Counted from the stretch's first letter, positions 1 to 7,394 are shown. The stretch is DNA of 16,811 nucleotides from Verrucomicrobia bacterium UBA3761 (GCA_002371135.1 DFGB01000037.1:634-17444); one strand, 5' to 3'. Program-made: numbers and translations. Notes: generated by a model from the letters alone, not told the origin.

Positions 1-1111
1 TGTGCGCGCCGATGCAGAAGCCGCATGCATTCTCGAGAATACGGCACCCGGCCCCTATCAGCGTCGCGAGCGAACCGTCCGCCGCGAGCATCTCCACCAC
101 CTGGCGCGAACCGCAGGCGATGCCGACTTCGACGTCGTCTGCGACGTGCCTGCCTTCGAGGATTTTTGCGACCGTGCGTATGTCGCGATAAGACGAATTC
201 GTGCACGAGCCGATCATTATCTGATTGACCTTCATCCCGGACATGGAAGCGACGGTGACGATGTTGCCGGGGTTGTGGGGCGCAGCGGCGAGGGGCTCGA
301 GGGTGGAGAGGTCGACCGTGAATTCATCGTCGTAGGAGCAGCCCTCGTCGGGGAGGATTTCGCTCCAGTCGCTTTCGCGGCCCTGGGCGGCGAGGAAGCG
401 GCGCGTAGTATCATCGCTCGGGAAGACGCTCGTCGTCACGCCGAGCTCCGCGCCCATATTGGTTATCGTCGCGCGCGAGGGGACGTCGAGCGCGGCGACG
501 GCCTCTCCCGTGTATTCAAAAATCCAGCCGACGTTGCCCTTGGTGCCGAAGCGTTCGAGCACTTTGAGGATGACGTCCTTTGCGCTTACGCCCGGCCGCA
601 TTTGGCCAACGAGGCGTATGGCGCGGATGCGCGGGCGCGGGATGTGGAACGCTCCGCCGGCCATCGCCACTGCAATGTCGATGCCGCCTGCGCCGATCGC
701 TATTTGGCCGATGCCGCCGCCCGTAGGCGTGTGGGAATCAGAGCCCAGCAGCGTCGTGCCGGGCTTGCCGAAACGCTCGAGGTGCAACTGGTGGCAGATG
801 CCGTTGCCGGCCTTGGAATAGATTATGCCGTAGCGCTTGGCGATGGATGCGAGGAAATCGTGGTCGTCGGCGTTTTCGAAGCCGATTTGCACGGTATTGT
901 GGTCGACATAGCTGACGGCGAGGTCGTTCTTTACGTGGTCGACTCCCATCGACTCGAACTGCAAATACGCCATCGTGCCGGTGGCGTCCTGCGTCAGGGT
1001 CTGGTCGATCTTGATTGCGAGCTCTGCGGCGTTCTCCGCCCCGGCCTCTTCTACGACATGCGCCGCGAGTATCTTCTCTGCGACGTTCATCTTTTTCGCT
1101 TCGTTTGACAT
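1..1111 (-). CDS. acn: Aconitate hydratase (aconitase), N-terminal part; runs off the left edge
   Basis: I translated the minus strand by eye from an ATG at 1111. It stays open to the edge of the window, giving about 370 residues, and begins MSNEAKKMNVAEKILAAHVV. Family landmarks appear in the expected order: IDQTLTQDATGTMAYLQFE (about 35-53), SYVDHN, GFENADDH, GNGICHQ, LLGSDSHTPT, ATITNMGAELG, then the cluster cysteines in GSCTNSSYRD and in ACGFCIG near the truncation. Aconitases interconvert citrate and isocitrate in the cytoplasmic TCA cycle using a [4Fe-4S] cluster held by three cysteines, all of which are present. The pattern resembles the shorter (~640-660 aa) anaerobe/Geobacter-type aconitase, so roughly the last 40% lies outside. 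A second in-frame ATG (1090) gives MNVAEK. I prefer 1111 because a promoter ends just upstream, although 1090 fits family starts. Homoaconitase or isopropylmalate dehydratase is less likely given the length and motifs. Confidence 0.93.
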   Translation of the reverse strand, partial: MSNEAKKMNVAEKILAAHVVEEAGAENAAELAIKIDQTLTQDATGTMAYLQFESMGVDHVKNDLAVSYVDHNTVQIGFENADDHDFLASIAKRYGIIYSKAGNGICHQLHLERFGKPGTTLLGSDSHTPTGGGIGQIAIGAGGIDIAVAMAGGAFHIPRPRIRAIRLVGQMRPGVSAKDVILKVLERFGTKGNVGWIFEYTGEAVAALDVPSRATITNMGAELGVTTSVFPSDDTTRRFLAAQGRESDWSEILPDEGCSYDDEFTVDLSTLEPLAAAPHNPGNIVTVASMSGMKVNQIMIGSCTNSSYRDIRTVAKILEGRHVADDVEVGIACGSRQVVEMLAADGSLATLIGAGCRILENACGFCIGAH

Positions 1112-1148
1112 GCGCGGTATTTTACCATTTTTGCGCGTTGGGGGTCAA
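1112..1148 (-). promoter_or_regulatory. Promoter of the aconitase gene, predicted leaderless
   Basis: Read on the minus strand there is a -35 box TTGACC (plus-strand 1143-1148), an 18-base spacer ending AAAAATGG, and a -10 box TAAAAT (1119-1124). Only seven bases separate the -10 box from the ATG at 1111, so transcription should start at or next to the start codon. No Shine-Dalgarno sequence is present, which agrees with a leaderless mRNA. The same layout occurs at 16472-16501. Confidence 0.6.
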
Positions 1149-1182
1149 GCCCTCTTCCCTCTTCCCTATTCCCTCTTCCCTA
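1147..1182. repeat. Pyrimidine tract, (T)TCCCTC/TTCCCTA repeats
   Basis: Irregular heptamer copies of CTTCCCT and ATTCCCT fill this stretch and end where the palindrome at 1183 begins. A second tract of the same type starts directly after the palindrome. Confidence 0.7.
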
Positions 1183-1322
1183 TTTTTATCGCAGAGACGC
1201 AGAGTCGCAGAGATTCAATGTCATGCAATAGATTTTTATCGCAGAGACTTGAGAGACTTGAGAGTGTGAAAAGTCCTGATAAACTCTGCGTTCTCAGCGT
1301 CTCTGCGTCTCTGCGATAAAAA
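1183..1322. repeat. CAGAG-type palindromic element, ATCGCAGAG family, possibly compound
   Basis: The left end TTTTTATCGCAGAGACGCAG is the inverse complement of the right end CTCTGCGATAAAAA, so the element can fold as one long hairpin. A second left end of the same kind, preceded by ATGCAATAGA, begins at 1223 inside the element. The part from 1231 to 1322 closely matches 16291-16381, including 44 identical bases (1261-1304 versus 16320-16363). It lies between the divergent promoters of the aconitase and TPR genes, upstream of both. No coding sequence is evident in it. Confidence 0.85.
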
Positions 1323-1370
1323 TTCCCTCTCCCCTCTTCCCTCTCCCCTCTTCCCTCTTCCCTCTCCCAC
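1323..1370. repeat. Pyrimidine tract, TTCCCTC(TCCCC) repeats
   Basis: About six copies of TTCCCTC or CTCCCCT follow the right end of the palindrome without a gap. The tract mirrors the one on the left side and shows strong C/T strand asymmetry typical of slippage-prone sequence. Confidence 0.7.
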
Positions 1371-1388
1371 ATTTTCAACTTTTCCCTA

Positions 1389-1417
1389 TTGCGCTTTTTG
1401 CGAGGAAAGTGTATAAT
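1389..1417 (+). promoter_or_regulatory. Promoter of the large TPR gene, nearly leaderless
   Basis: A -35-like TTGCGC (1389-1394) is followed after 17 bases by a perfect -10 box TATAAT (1412-1417). The ATG at 1427 lies nine bases after the -10 box, so the predicted transcript would have a 5' leader of only a few bases. The alternative GTG start at 1409 would overlap the -10 box and is therefore unlikely. Confidence 0.6.
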
Positions 1418-1426
1418 CTAAACACC

Positions 1427-4400
1427 ATGAGTTCTAAGCCACATACCAATAGAGCGTTTGCATGCTTCGCAGCGGCGGCTGCGATGGCTGCGGGAGTTGT
1501 CGCTCAGCAGGCGCCTGAAAGCGTCGACGAGGAGCTCCAGACCGAGATCAAGTACGCCGAAGCGCTGGTCGACAATGCGCTTCCCGATTTCGCGCGCCCC
1601 GTAATCGATGCCGCGAAGGCCAAATGGCCCGGGCCGGTCGCCGATACGCATTTCTTCGCCATAGAAATCCGCGCCATGCTTTCGATGAGCCAGTTCGACG
1701 AGGCGGAGAAGCGCATCGCCGCCCTGCCGGACAGGAACGGCTCTAAATACTGGGCGGCGCGCCTTGAAGTGGCCAACAACTTCTTCGCGCAGGGCAAGAA
1801 CAAGGAATGCGCCGCCATATACGACGAGTTCTTCAAGAAGTATCCCACGCCCCCCAAGGAACTCAAGTCCTTCTACCTAAACGCCTCCTACGCCTACGGG
1901 CAGATTCTCCTCGGCGGCAAGCAATTCGAAAAGGCGGCCGAACGCTATTCCGGCCTCCTCAAGCAGCTTGACAGGAATGCGAGCGAGGAAGACGCCAATT
2001 CGTGGTGCAACGTCGCCTGCGACACGGTCGAGATTTATCTGCGCCTCGCCTCGGAGGTGAAGCTCGTGCGCGACCGCGGCAAATACCTCGCGCCCGCGCT
2101 GGAACTCATTAAGCAACTCCTTTGGGAACAGGACCGCCCCGTCTACTTCGGCCGTGCGATCGCGTTTCTTGCGCATACGGAACTCTTGAAGGGCAACGTC
2201 GGCAAGGCGCAGTCCACCATCGACGACTATATGGACCAGCTCGCCGAACTCCACGAGCAGATCAAGCAGATCGACCCCGACGGGCGCTATGGCCTCCTTA
2301 AGCAGTCGCCCATGCCGCTCTGCCGCTACATGCTCGCCGATATGCTCTGGGGCGAAGCGTTGAAGGAGGCGAAGAAAGCGCCAAGAGACGATGACCGCAT
2401 CAAGGCGCTCATGTTCGGCGAAATCGACCCGAACACCAAGAAGCGCAACAACCAGGGCGCATACAACCATGCGTTGAACGTTTTCATCCAATATCCCGAA
2501 TCCACATGGGCCGCCAAGGCCGGCGACATGAGCGAGGCGATCGCCGCGTTCGCGCAGAAGACTTACGGCGCGAAGATCAAGTCCAACGTCACACCGGAGC
2601 AGATGGAGAAGGTCCGTGCGATGCAGTTCCGCACCGCGCGCGAGAAGGCCGGCGAGGGCGACTACGAGAAGGCGATTGAGGACTTCTACGTGGCGCTCGC
2701 GTCCTATCCGGAGGGCAAGATGTCGATCGAGGCGATAGAAGCCGTGATCAACTGCTACGCAAACCTGCTCATGCGCCGCAAGGGCGACCCGAAGACCGCG
2801 GCCTGGCGAATGGACCTCGACGCGGTGGAAGGGTATCTGGCCGAGCGTTTTTCGGGCTCCAGCGACAAATCTCTGATGACGCTCGCGGGCGATGCGGTGA
2901 TACGCGCCGCGGCAAGCGAGAAGTCGCGCGGCGAGGTCACCCGCGCCGACGCGCTCCAGAAGGCGTTCTTCACCAACTACCGCCGCCACGCCAACGCGCC
3001 GAACATGGCCGCCGCCGCCGCGAGCCAGGCGCAGAAGGATGAAAAGTGGGATGACGCCATAGCCCTCTGGGAGCTTTTCGGCAAGTTCTACAAGACCAAC
3101 CACTTCTTCCCGACTTCGCTCTCCTCTCTTGCGTATTGCTACGACAAGGCCGGCAACAGGCCAATGGCGATTGCGACCATGAAGCGCTATCTCGACCCCA
3201 AGGAGAACCCCGGCGTCGACGAAAACATGCTCCGCAAGGCCCAGACGCAGATGAACCTTGCGATGATGTATCAGAAGGACGGCTTTGAAATGCTCGACAA
3301 AGCCGAGACCAACGAAGCTCCGGAGGCTGTTTCCTCCCAGATCGCCGCCGGCAGCGGCCAGATCATCCGCGGCATCAAGGAGTTCCAGAATTTTGCAACA
3401 TTTGCCGATAAGATGCTCGCCGACGCCTCGGTCGGCAAGGCGGACAAGGAGAAGTACATGGAGCTCAAGGAGGCCGCGCTCTTCCTCGCCGGCGACTCGT
3501 GGCGCCGGTTGAAGAAGCCCGCCTCCAAGCTCGATCTCTTCCGCGCCAAGGCCGCAGAAAACCTCGAGGCGTACGTCACCACGTTCCCGCGCGGCAAATG
3601 GGCCGCCAAGGCCTACGTGCTCCTCGGCACCCTCTACACCGCCCTTGGAGACGTCGCCAAGTCCAAGGACGCGCTCGACCGCCTTTCCAAGGAGTTCCCG
3701 GATTCCGAGGAGGCGCGCGACGCCAAGCCGCGCCTCGCCAAGAGCCTTATCGAAATGGGCATGGACCGCGAGGCTTCAGACATCTATGCCGAGATGCTCC
3801 GCACCGAAGGCGGCAACTATACGACTTGGGACTTCGTGCGAGCCGGCGAAGCGTTGATCGACGCGCGCAACTGGAGCCTTGCAGACCAGGCGTTCGAGAA
3901 GGCCATCGCCAGCGCCGCGACGAACCAGATGACGGCCGTCGCCCGCGCCCGCATCGGCCAGGCCAAGAGCCTCTACCGCCAGAAGAACTACGTCGAAGCG
4001 CGCGAAGCGCTTGACGCAATCCTCGAGAACGACAAGCTCAAGGGCCTTTCCGCCGCCGCCGAGGCGAACTTCCTCCTCGTCGACGTCGCTTCCGAACAGG
4101 GTCGAACCGAAAAGAACAAGAACCTCCGCAACCGCCACTTCGGCGCCGCGATGGGTGCGCTCAAGCGCTTGAGGAACAACTACTGGCGGCACAAGCCTCA
4201 GGAAGAGCGCGACAGTCTCGACCTCGCCTCCGCCGAAATCCGCATCCGCCGCATGGACGCGGAAGAGGCGATGGGCCTCGTGGACGAAGCAAAGGAGACC
4301 GGCGCCAACGCCGCCACCACTCTCCAGAGCTTCCTCCAGACCCGCAACCCCACGGAGGAAAAGCCGCTCGACAAGATGAACGCCACCGAGGTCAAGAACC

Positions 4401-4702
4401 TCGACCGCGCCTATTCGCTTCTCGTCCCGCTTCTCGCCCGCCTCGGGCCTGACGCAGGCGCGTTCGTGCTCAAGTTCGGCCAGGCGTATCTCGACATGTT
4501 CCCGAACGGCGCCGCGAGGACTGACATCCAGAACTGCATCAACCAGGCCAAGGCCTCAGGCGCCGTCATCACCGACGAGACCGACGCCGCCGCGGAAGCC
4601 GCCGCCGCCAAGGGCGCGGCCGAAGAGGCCGCCGAGAAGGTGGAGGAAATCCAAATCGAAGACGAGTCTGCGCAGGAAGGGGATGCGCAGGCCCAGGAGT
4701 GA
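1427..4702 (+). CDS. Large exported TPR-repeat protein, first gene of the ExbB/ExbD cluster
   Basis: The 1091-residue product starts with a signal peptide (basic start, Ala-rich core, likely cleavage after VVA near residue 26), so it should act in the periplasm or at the outer membrane. The rest is almost entirely helical and built of tetratricopeptide-like pairs. Clear examples are GDYEKAIEDFYVALASYPEG (about residue 410), a GTLYTALGDVAKSKDALDRL segment (about 730-750), and NYVEAREALDAILEND (about 855). The last ~40 residues are Ala/Glu-rich and probably disordered. TPR proteins are protein-binding scaffolds; examples are known next to Tol/Exb-type motors, such as CpoB with Tol-Pal. The ATG at 1427 is chosen because of the -10 box. 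There is no Shine-Dalgarno sequence. The following gene begins 47 bases downstream on the same strand. The exact role is unknown; a scaffold for the downstream complex is inference. Confidence 0.85.
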   Translation: MSSKPHTNRAFACFAAAAAMAAGVVAQQAPESVDEELQTEIKYAEALVDNALPDFARPVIDAAKAKWPGPVADTHFFAIEIRAMLSMSQFDEAEKRIAALPDRNGSKYWAARLEVANNFFAQGKNKECAAIYDEFFKKYPTPPKELKSFYLNASYAYGQILLGGKQFEKAAERYSGLLKQLDRNASEEDANSWCNVACDTVEIYLRLASEVKLVRDRGKYLAPALELIKQLLWEQDRPVYFGRAIAFLAHTELLKGNVGKAQSTIDDYMDQLAELHEQIKQIDPDGRYGLLKQSPMPLCRYMLADMLWGEALKEAKKAPRDDDRIKALMFGEIDPNTKKRNNQGAYNHALNVFIQYPESTWAAKAGDMSEAIAAFAQKTYGAKIKSNVTPEQMEKVRAMQFRTAREKAGEGDYEKAIEDFYVALASYPEGKMSIEAIEAVINCYANLLMRRKGDPKTAAWRMDLDAVEGYLAERFSGSSDKSLMTLAGDAVIRAAASEKSRGEVTRADALQKAFFTNYRRHANAPNMAAAAASQAQKDEKWDDAIALWELFGKFYKTNHFFPTSLSSLAYCYDKAGNRPMAIATMKRYLDPKENPGVDENMLRKAQTQMNLAMMYQKDGFEMLDKAETNEAPEAVSSQIAAGSGQIIRGIKEFQNFATFADKMLADASVGKADKEKYMELKEAALFLAGDSWRRLKKPASKLDLFRAKAAENLEAYVTTFPRGKWAAKAYVLLGTLYTALGDVAKSKDALDRLSKEFPDSEEARDAKPRLAKSLIEMGMDREASDIYAEMLRTEGGNYTTWDFVRAGEALIDARNWSLADQAFEKAIASAATNQMTAVARARIGQAKSLYRQKNYVEAREALDAILENDKLKGLSAAAEANFLLVDVASEQGRTEKNKNLRNRHFGAAMGALKRLRNNYWRHKPQEERDSLDLASAEIRIRRMDAEEAMGLVDEAKETGANAATTLQSFLQTRNPTEEKPLDKMNATEVKNLDRAYSLLVPLLARLGPDAGAFVLKFGQAYLDMFPNGAARTDIQNCINQAKASGAVITDETDAAAEAAAAKGAAEEAAEKVEEIQIEDESAQEGDAQAQE

Positions 4703-4749
4703 AAGCACGACCCTGATATTTTCAACAGTTTCGAAGGAGAAGACATAAC

Positions 4750-5523
4750 ATGAAAACTCTCGCAATTTCGTTCCTTGCCGCCATTGCCGCTTCGTCCGTC
4801 TGGGCGATCCCCGGCACGCTCCATCCGGAGAGTGGCTCGCCTGTGAGGGGCGACATCAAGTGGAAGTCCGCTTCCAAGGTCTACGTCGTTTCCGCCAAGA
4901 AGGGCAATACGATGGTCGACAGCGAATTCAAGGCCTCGGAAGTCGCAAGCCTTTCGATTGAAAAGCCGAACGGACTCGACAAGGCCATAGAGATGGTCGA
5001 GAACGGCCAGGGCGTCCAGGCGACGGCAATCCTCACGAAAATCGTCTCTGAATACAAGATGCTCGTTTGGGACAAGCCGGCGGCGCGCTATCTCGTCCAA
5101 GCCTACCTCGCCGCCAATAATGCTCAGAAGGCCTACGAGGTCGCGCAGGGCGTTCTCGCGGACGACAAGACCGGCGCCTACCTCGGCGAGTTCGCGCCCT
5201 CCTACTGGCAGGTCCTCCTCAAACTCGGCAAGAATCAGCAGCTTGAGAGTTGCCTCAAGAAAGCCGCGACTTCCGGCGATCGTGCATCCAGCGCAGAGGC
5301 ACTCAACATGCGCGGCGACATGATTCGCGCCGAGGGCGGCGACACGCCGGACACCTACACCAAGGCCCTCACGGACGCATACCTGCGCGTCGCGCTCATG
5401 TACCTCGACGAGCCCTGCCGCGAGGCGCGTTTCAACGCGCTCCAGAAGGCCGCCCAGTGCTTCGACAAGCTTGGCCAGGCTACCCGCGCCGAAGACATGC
5501 GCGCCCGCGCCAAGTCCATGTAA
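4750..5523 (+). CDS. Exported protein with N-terminal beta-rich domain and TPR-like helices
   Basis: The 257-residue product has a clear signal peptide (MKTLAISFLAAIAASSVWA, cleavage before IPG). Residues ~20-75 look like a small beta-strand domain (GDIKWKSASKVYVVSAKKG, then SEFKASEVASLSIEKP). Residues ~80-257 are helical with TPR-like spacing, for example AARYLVQAYLAANNAQKAYE and RFNALQKAAQCFDKLGQATR. The start has a strong AAGGAG at 4734-4739, ten bases before the ATG. It sits between the large TPR gene and exbB on the same strand, so a shared role as a periplasmic partner of the motor is plausible. I do not recognise the family by name. The gap to exbB is 157 bases and full of simple repeats, so a separate downstream promoter is possible. 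Confidence 0.8.
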   Translation: MKTLAISFLAAIAASSVWAIPGTLHPESGSPVRGDIKWKSASKVYVVSAKKGNTMVDSEFKASEVASLSIEKPNGLDKAIEMVENGQGVQATAILTKIVSEYKMLVWDKPAARYLVQAYLAANNAQKAYEVAQGVLADDKTGAYLGEFAPSYWQVLLKLGKNQQLESCLKKAATSGDRASSAEALNMRGDMIRAEGGDTPDTYTKALTDAYLRVALMYLDEPCREARFNALQKAAQCFDKLGQATRAEDMRARAKSM

Positions 5524-5562
5524 AAAGTTGAAAAGTTGAAAAGTTGCAAAGTTGAAAAGCTC
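5523..5562. repeat. Octamer tandem repeat, AAAAGTTG x ~5
   Basis: Three perfect copies of AAAAGTTG are followed by CAAAGTTG and the weaker AAAAGCTC. The array starts on the last base of the stop codon of the upstream gene, directly after the coding region. Confidence 0.8.
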
Positions 5563-5590
5563 TCTGCGCTCTCTCAAGCCCTCTTAAGGG

Positions 5591-5660
5591 AAAAATCGAA
5601 AATCGTAAATCGAAAAATCGTAAATTCTCTTTCCTCTTCCCTCTTCCCTCTTCCCTCTTT
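5591..5660. repeat. AAAATCG/TAAATCG repeats followed by a TTCCCTC pyrimidine tract
   Basis: From 5591 to 5625 the sequence is built from AAAATCGA and TAAATCG units. From 5626 to 5660 it changes to CTCTTCCCTCTTCCC-type repeats like those flanking the CAGAG palindromes. The intervening CTCTCTGCGCTCTCTCAAG (5560-5578) resembles a decayed palindrome arm, so this may be an eroded element. The exbB ribosome-binding site follows at once. Confidence 0.6.
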
Positions 5661-5680
5661 CAAAACAAGGAACAACCCAC

Positions 5681-6484
5681 ATGAAGAAGATCAAAAAATC
5701 CCTCCTCGCTCTCGCAATCCTCGTTGGTACTTGCGCAGCGCCTGTAGCAGCCCTCAACTCGCTCGGCCAGGATATTACCGACGATAGCGGTAATGTCGTC
5801 TCGTCCGACGCGAAGAAGACTGAATCCTCCGGCGGCGGGTTCTACGATATCGTCTTCGGTTCCGGCACCGTCGGCATGCTGCTGTGGTTCGCCCTCTTTG
5901 GCGACGGTATGCTCGCGATCTACTTCTCCGTCGACTGCTCCATCATGATCAAGCCCGAGCGCTTGATGCCCGCGCGTCTCATCGACAAGGTCAAGGAGGC
6001 GATGGACCAGGGCGACATCGTCGCCGCTATGGAGGCTTGCCAGAACACGCCTTCTTGCATGTCCAACATTCTTCTCGCCGCGTTCCAGCACGTCGAGGAA
6101 GGGTTCGATGTAATCCAGGAAGCGGTGAACGCCGCATCCGATCTCGAACAGGAGAAGATGAACCAGCGCCTCAACTGGATTTCCGTCTGCGGCAACCTCG
6201 GCCCGTCGCTCGGCCTTCTCGGTACGGTGCAAGGCATGATTTTGACGTTCCAGGCTCTCGCTTCCGGCGGCGCTGGCGATGCTTCCGCTCTCGCGAGCTC
6301 GATCGGCCAGGCGCTGTGGACCACCGCCGGCGGCCTTATCGTGTCCATCCCGTCCATCACCGCGTTCTACTCGCTCCGCAACAAGGCCAACCGCCTCGTC
6401 CTGCGCATGACCGCCACTACGATGGAATTCCTGAACGGACTGCGCAACGTCGAGGTCGCTCCCGAGGATGGCGCCCAGACCTGA
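5681..6484 (+). CDS. exbB: ExbB/TolQ/MotA-family proton channel protein with signal peptide
   Basis: The 267-residue protein belongs to the MotA/TolQ/ExbB family, the pentameric inner-membrane stator that couples proton flow to work on periplasmic partners. It starts with a signal-peptide-like segment (KKSLLALAILVGTCAAPVAA) and a ~35-residue polar periplasmic stretch before TM1 (about 60-84). A cytoplasmic domain follows (about 90-165). TM2 (about 165-190) carries the hallmark GLLGTVQGM (178-186). TM3 (about 205-230) carries QALWTTAGGLIVSIP. Length and motifs fit the family, but the cleavable N-terminal extension is longer than in E. coli ExbB; extended versions are common outside Proteobacteria. 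AAGGAA at 5667-5672 sets the start. Two exbD genes follow within 40 and 4 bases, so co-translation is likely. Confidence 0.95.
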   Translation: MKKIKKSLLALAILVGTCAAPVAALNSLGQDITDDSGNVVSSDAKKTESSGGGFYDIVFGSGTVGMLLWFALFGDGMLAIYFSVDCSIMIKPERLMPARLIDKVKEAMDQGDIVAAMEACQNTPSCMSNILLAAFQHVEEGFDVIQEAVNAASDLEQEKMNQRLNWISVCGNLGPSLGLLGTVQGMILTFQALASGGAGDASALASSIGQALWTTAGGLIVSIPSITAFYSLRNKANRLVLRMTATTMEFLNGLRNVEVAPEDGAQT

Positions 6485-6523
6485 TTTGCGTCGACTGTCG
6501 AACCCTGAAAGGGGAATGCCGAC

Positions 6524-6973
6524 ATGGGAAAAAAGACACAGGAAAACCCAGTCCTCGATATGACGCCGATGATCGACGTCGTGTTCGAACTCATCATCTT
6601 CTTCGTCGTCACCCTCACCGAGGCGCAGAAGAAGGATGAGACTATCGAGCTGGAGGACGGTCAGCACGGCATCGTGCTGACCCCGGACGAGTTGCCCCCT
6701 ACCCACATGCAGATCGATCTGAATGCGAAGGGACGCATCTCGATGGGCGACAGGACTTTGACGCCGGAGGAGATCCAGCGTCGCGTCGCCGAGCGCAAGA
6801 AGAAGATCGGCGAGTTCCCGATCCTCATCCGCGCTGACTTCGCCACCCAGCACAAGGACGTGGCGAAGGTTATGAACGCCTGCACCGCCGCCGGCATTTG
6901 GAAGCTTTCTTTCATGGCCGTCGGCGAGGACAAAACCCACGAACGCAAACGCCTGAAGAGGGCGGGGAGGTGA
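6524..6973 (+). CDS. exbD: ExbD/TolR-family protein, first copy
   Basis: This 149-residue protein has the ExbD layout: a short cytoplasmic start, one TM helix (about 17-31) and a periplasmic domain. The proton-carrying Asp is D18 in TPMIDVVFELIIFFVV, equivalent to the essential TM Asp of E. coli ExbD (D25). An extra acidic residue, E22, lies one turn further along the same helix. The periplasmic domain (about 60-135) includes FPILIRADFATQHKDVAKVM, which matches the family's usual Ile-Arg-Ala-Asp segment. The C-terminus is highly basic (THERKRLKRAGR). AAAGGGGA at 6508-6515 is the ribosome-binding site. The first 30 residues are almost identical to the next gene. A heterodimer of the two ExbDs inside the ExbB ring is inferred. 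Confidence 0.95.
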   Translation: MGKKTQENPVLDMTPMIDVVFELIIFFVVTLTEAQKKDETIELEDGQHGIVLTPDELPPTHMQIDLNAKGRISMGDRTLTPEEIQRRVAERKKKIGEFPILIRADFATQHKDVAKVMNACTAAGIWKLSFMAVGEDKTHERKRLKRAGR

Positions 6974-6977
6974 CGTC

Positions 6978-7394
6978 ATGGGAAGAAAAACGCAGGAAAA
7001 CCCGACTCTTGACATGACGCCCATGATTGACGTCGTGTTCGAGCTCATCATTTTCTTCGTCGTCACCATCAAGCAGGAGGACCTGTTCACAAAGTTGAAC
7101 GTCAACCGTCCCGCCCCGGCCTCTGGCCCGTCCGATTCGGAGTCGGACGATATCACGGTGACGATCGAAATCGGCCGCCGCGCCGACGGCAGCCCGAATG
7201 GCGTGATCGTCTACAACCACGTCGAAGTCACGCGTCCGCAGCTTGACACCCATCTCAAGGATATCGCGCGCACTTCAAAGACCACCCCGATCATCGTGAA
7301 GTGTGCCGAGAACAGCCCCCACAAGGCGCTTGTGGACGTCCTGGACATCTGCTACAAGCACGGTCTCAACAGCGTGAGCGTGTTTACGCTGTAA
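6978..7394 (+). CDS. exbD: ExbD/TolR-family protein, second copy
   Basis: This 138-residue paralogue begins only four bases after the previous stop, with its ribosome-binding site (GGAGGTGA, 6966-6973) overlapping the end of the first exbD. Residues 1-30 match copy one at 28 of 30 positions, including D18 and E22 in the membrane helix. After that the two differ: this copy has a Pro/Ser/Asp-rich linker (about 42-58) and a domain containing TPIIVKCAENSPHKALVDVLDICYKHG split over 104-130. In the 90 bases encoding the shared part, nine of 13 differences are silent, so the duplication is not recent and the protein sequence is constrained. The duplicates are likely specialised to bind different periplasmic partners. 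Confidence 0.95.
   Translation: MGRKTQENPTLDMTPMIDVVFELIIFFVVTIKQEDLFTKLNVNRPAPASGPSDSESDDITVTIEIGRRADGSPNGVIVYNHVEVTRPQLDTHLKDIARTSKTTPIIVKCAENSPHKALVDVLDICYKHGLNSVSVFTL

Noticed and set aside
2..1108. A 368-codon open frame on the plus strand opposite the aconitase
   Set aside because: It is codon-aligned with the real gene on the minus strand, has low-complexity Arg/Ala/Asp-rich composition, and matches no family. The minus-strand reading shows unmistakable aconitase motifs.
1183..1322. CRISPR array, because short similar units recur
   Set aside because: The units are inverted, not direct, spacers are not of constant length, and no Cas gene is present.
1409..1429. GTG start at 1409 for the TPR gene
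   Set aside because: It would put the start codon before the TATAAT box and add MYNLNT ahead of a signal peptide that is already complete from the ATG at 1427.
1877..3103. A 408-codon minus-strand open frame in the TPR gene
   Set aside because: It is antisense to a signal-peptide-bearing TPR protein and has no motif or ribosome-binding site of its own.
5660..7156. A 498-codon minus-strand open frame across exbB and exbD
   Set aside because: It is a mirror of high-GC coding sequence. The plus-strand proteins have membrane segments, family motifs and ribosome-binding sites, and the minus product has none.
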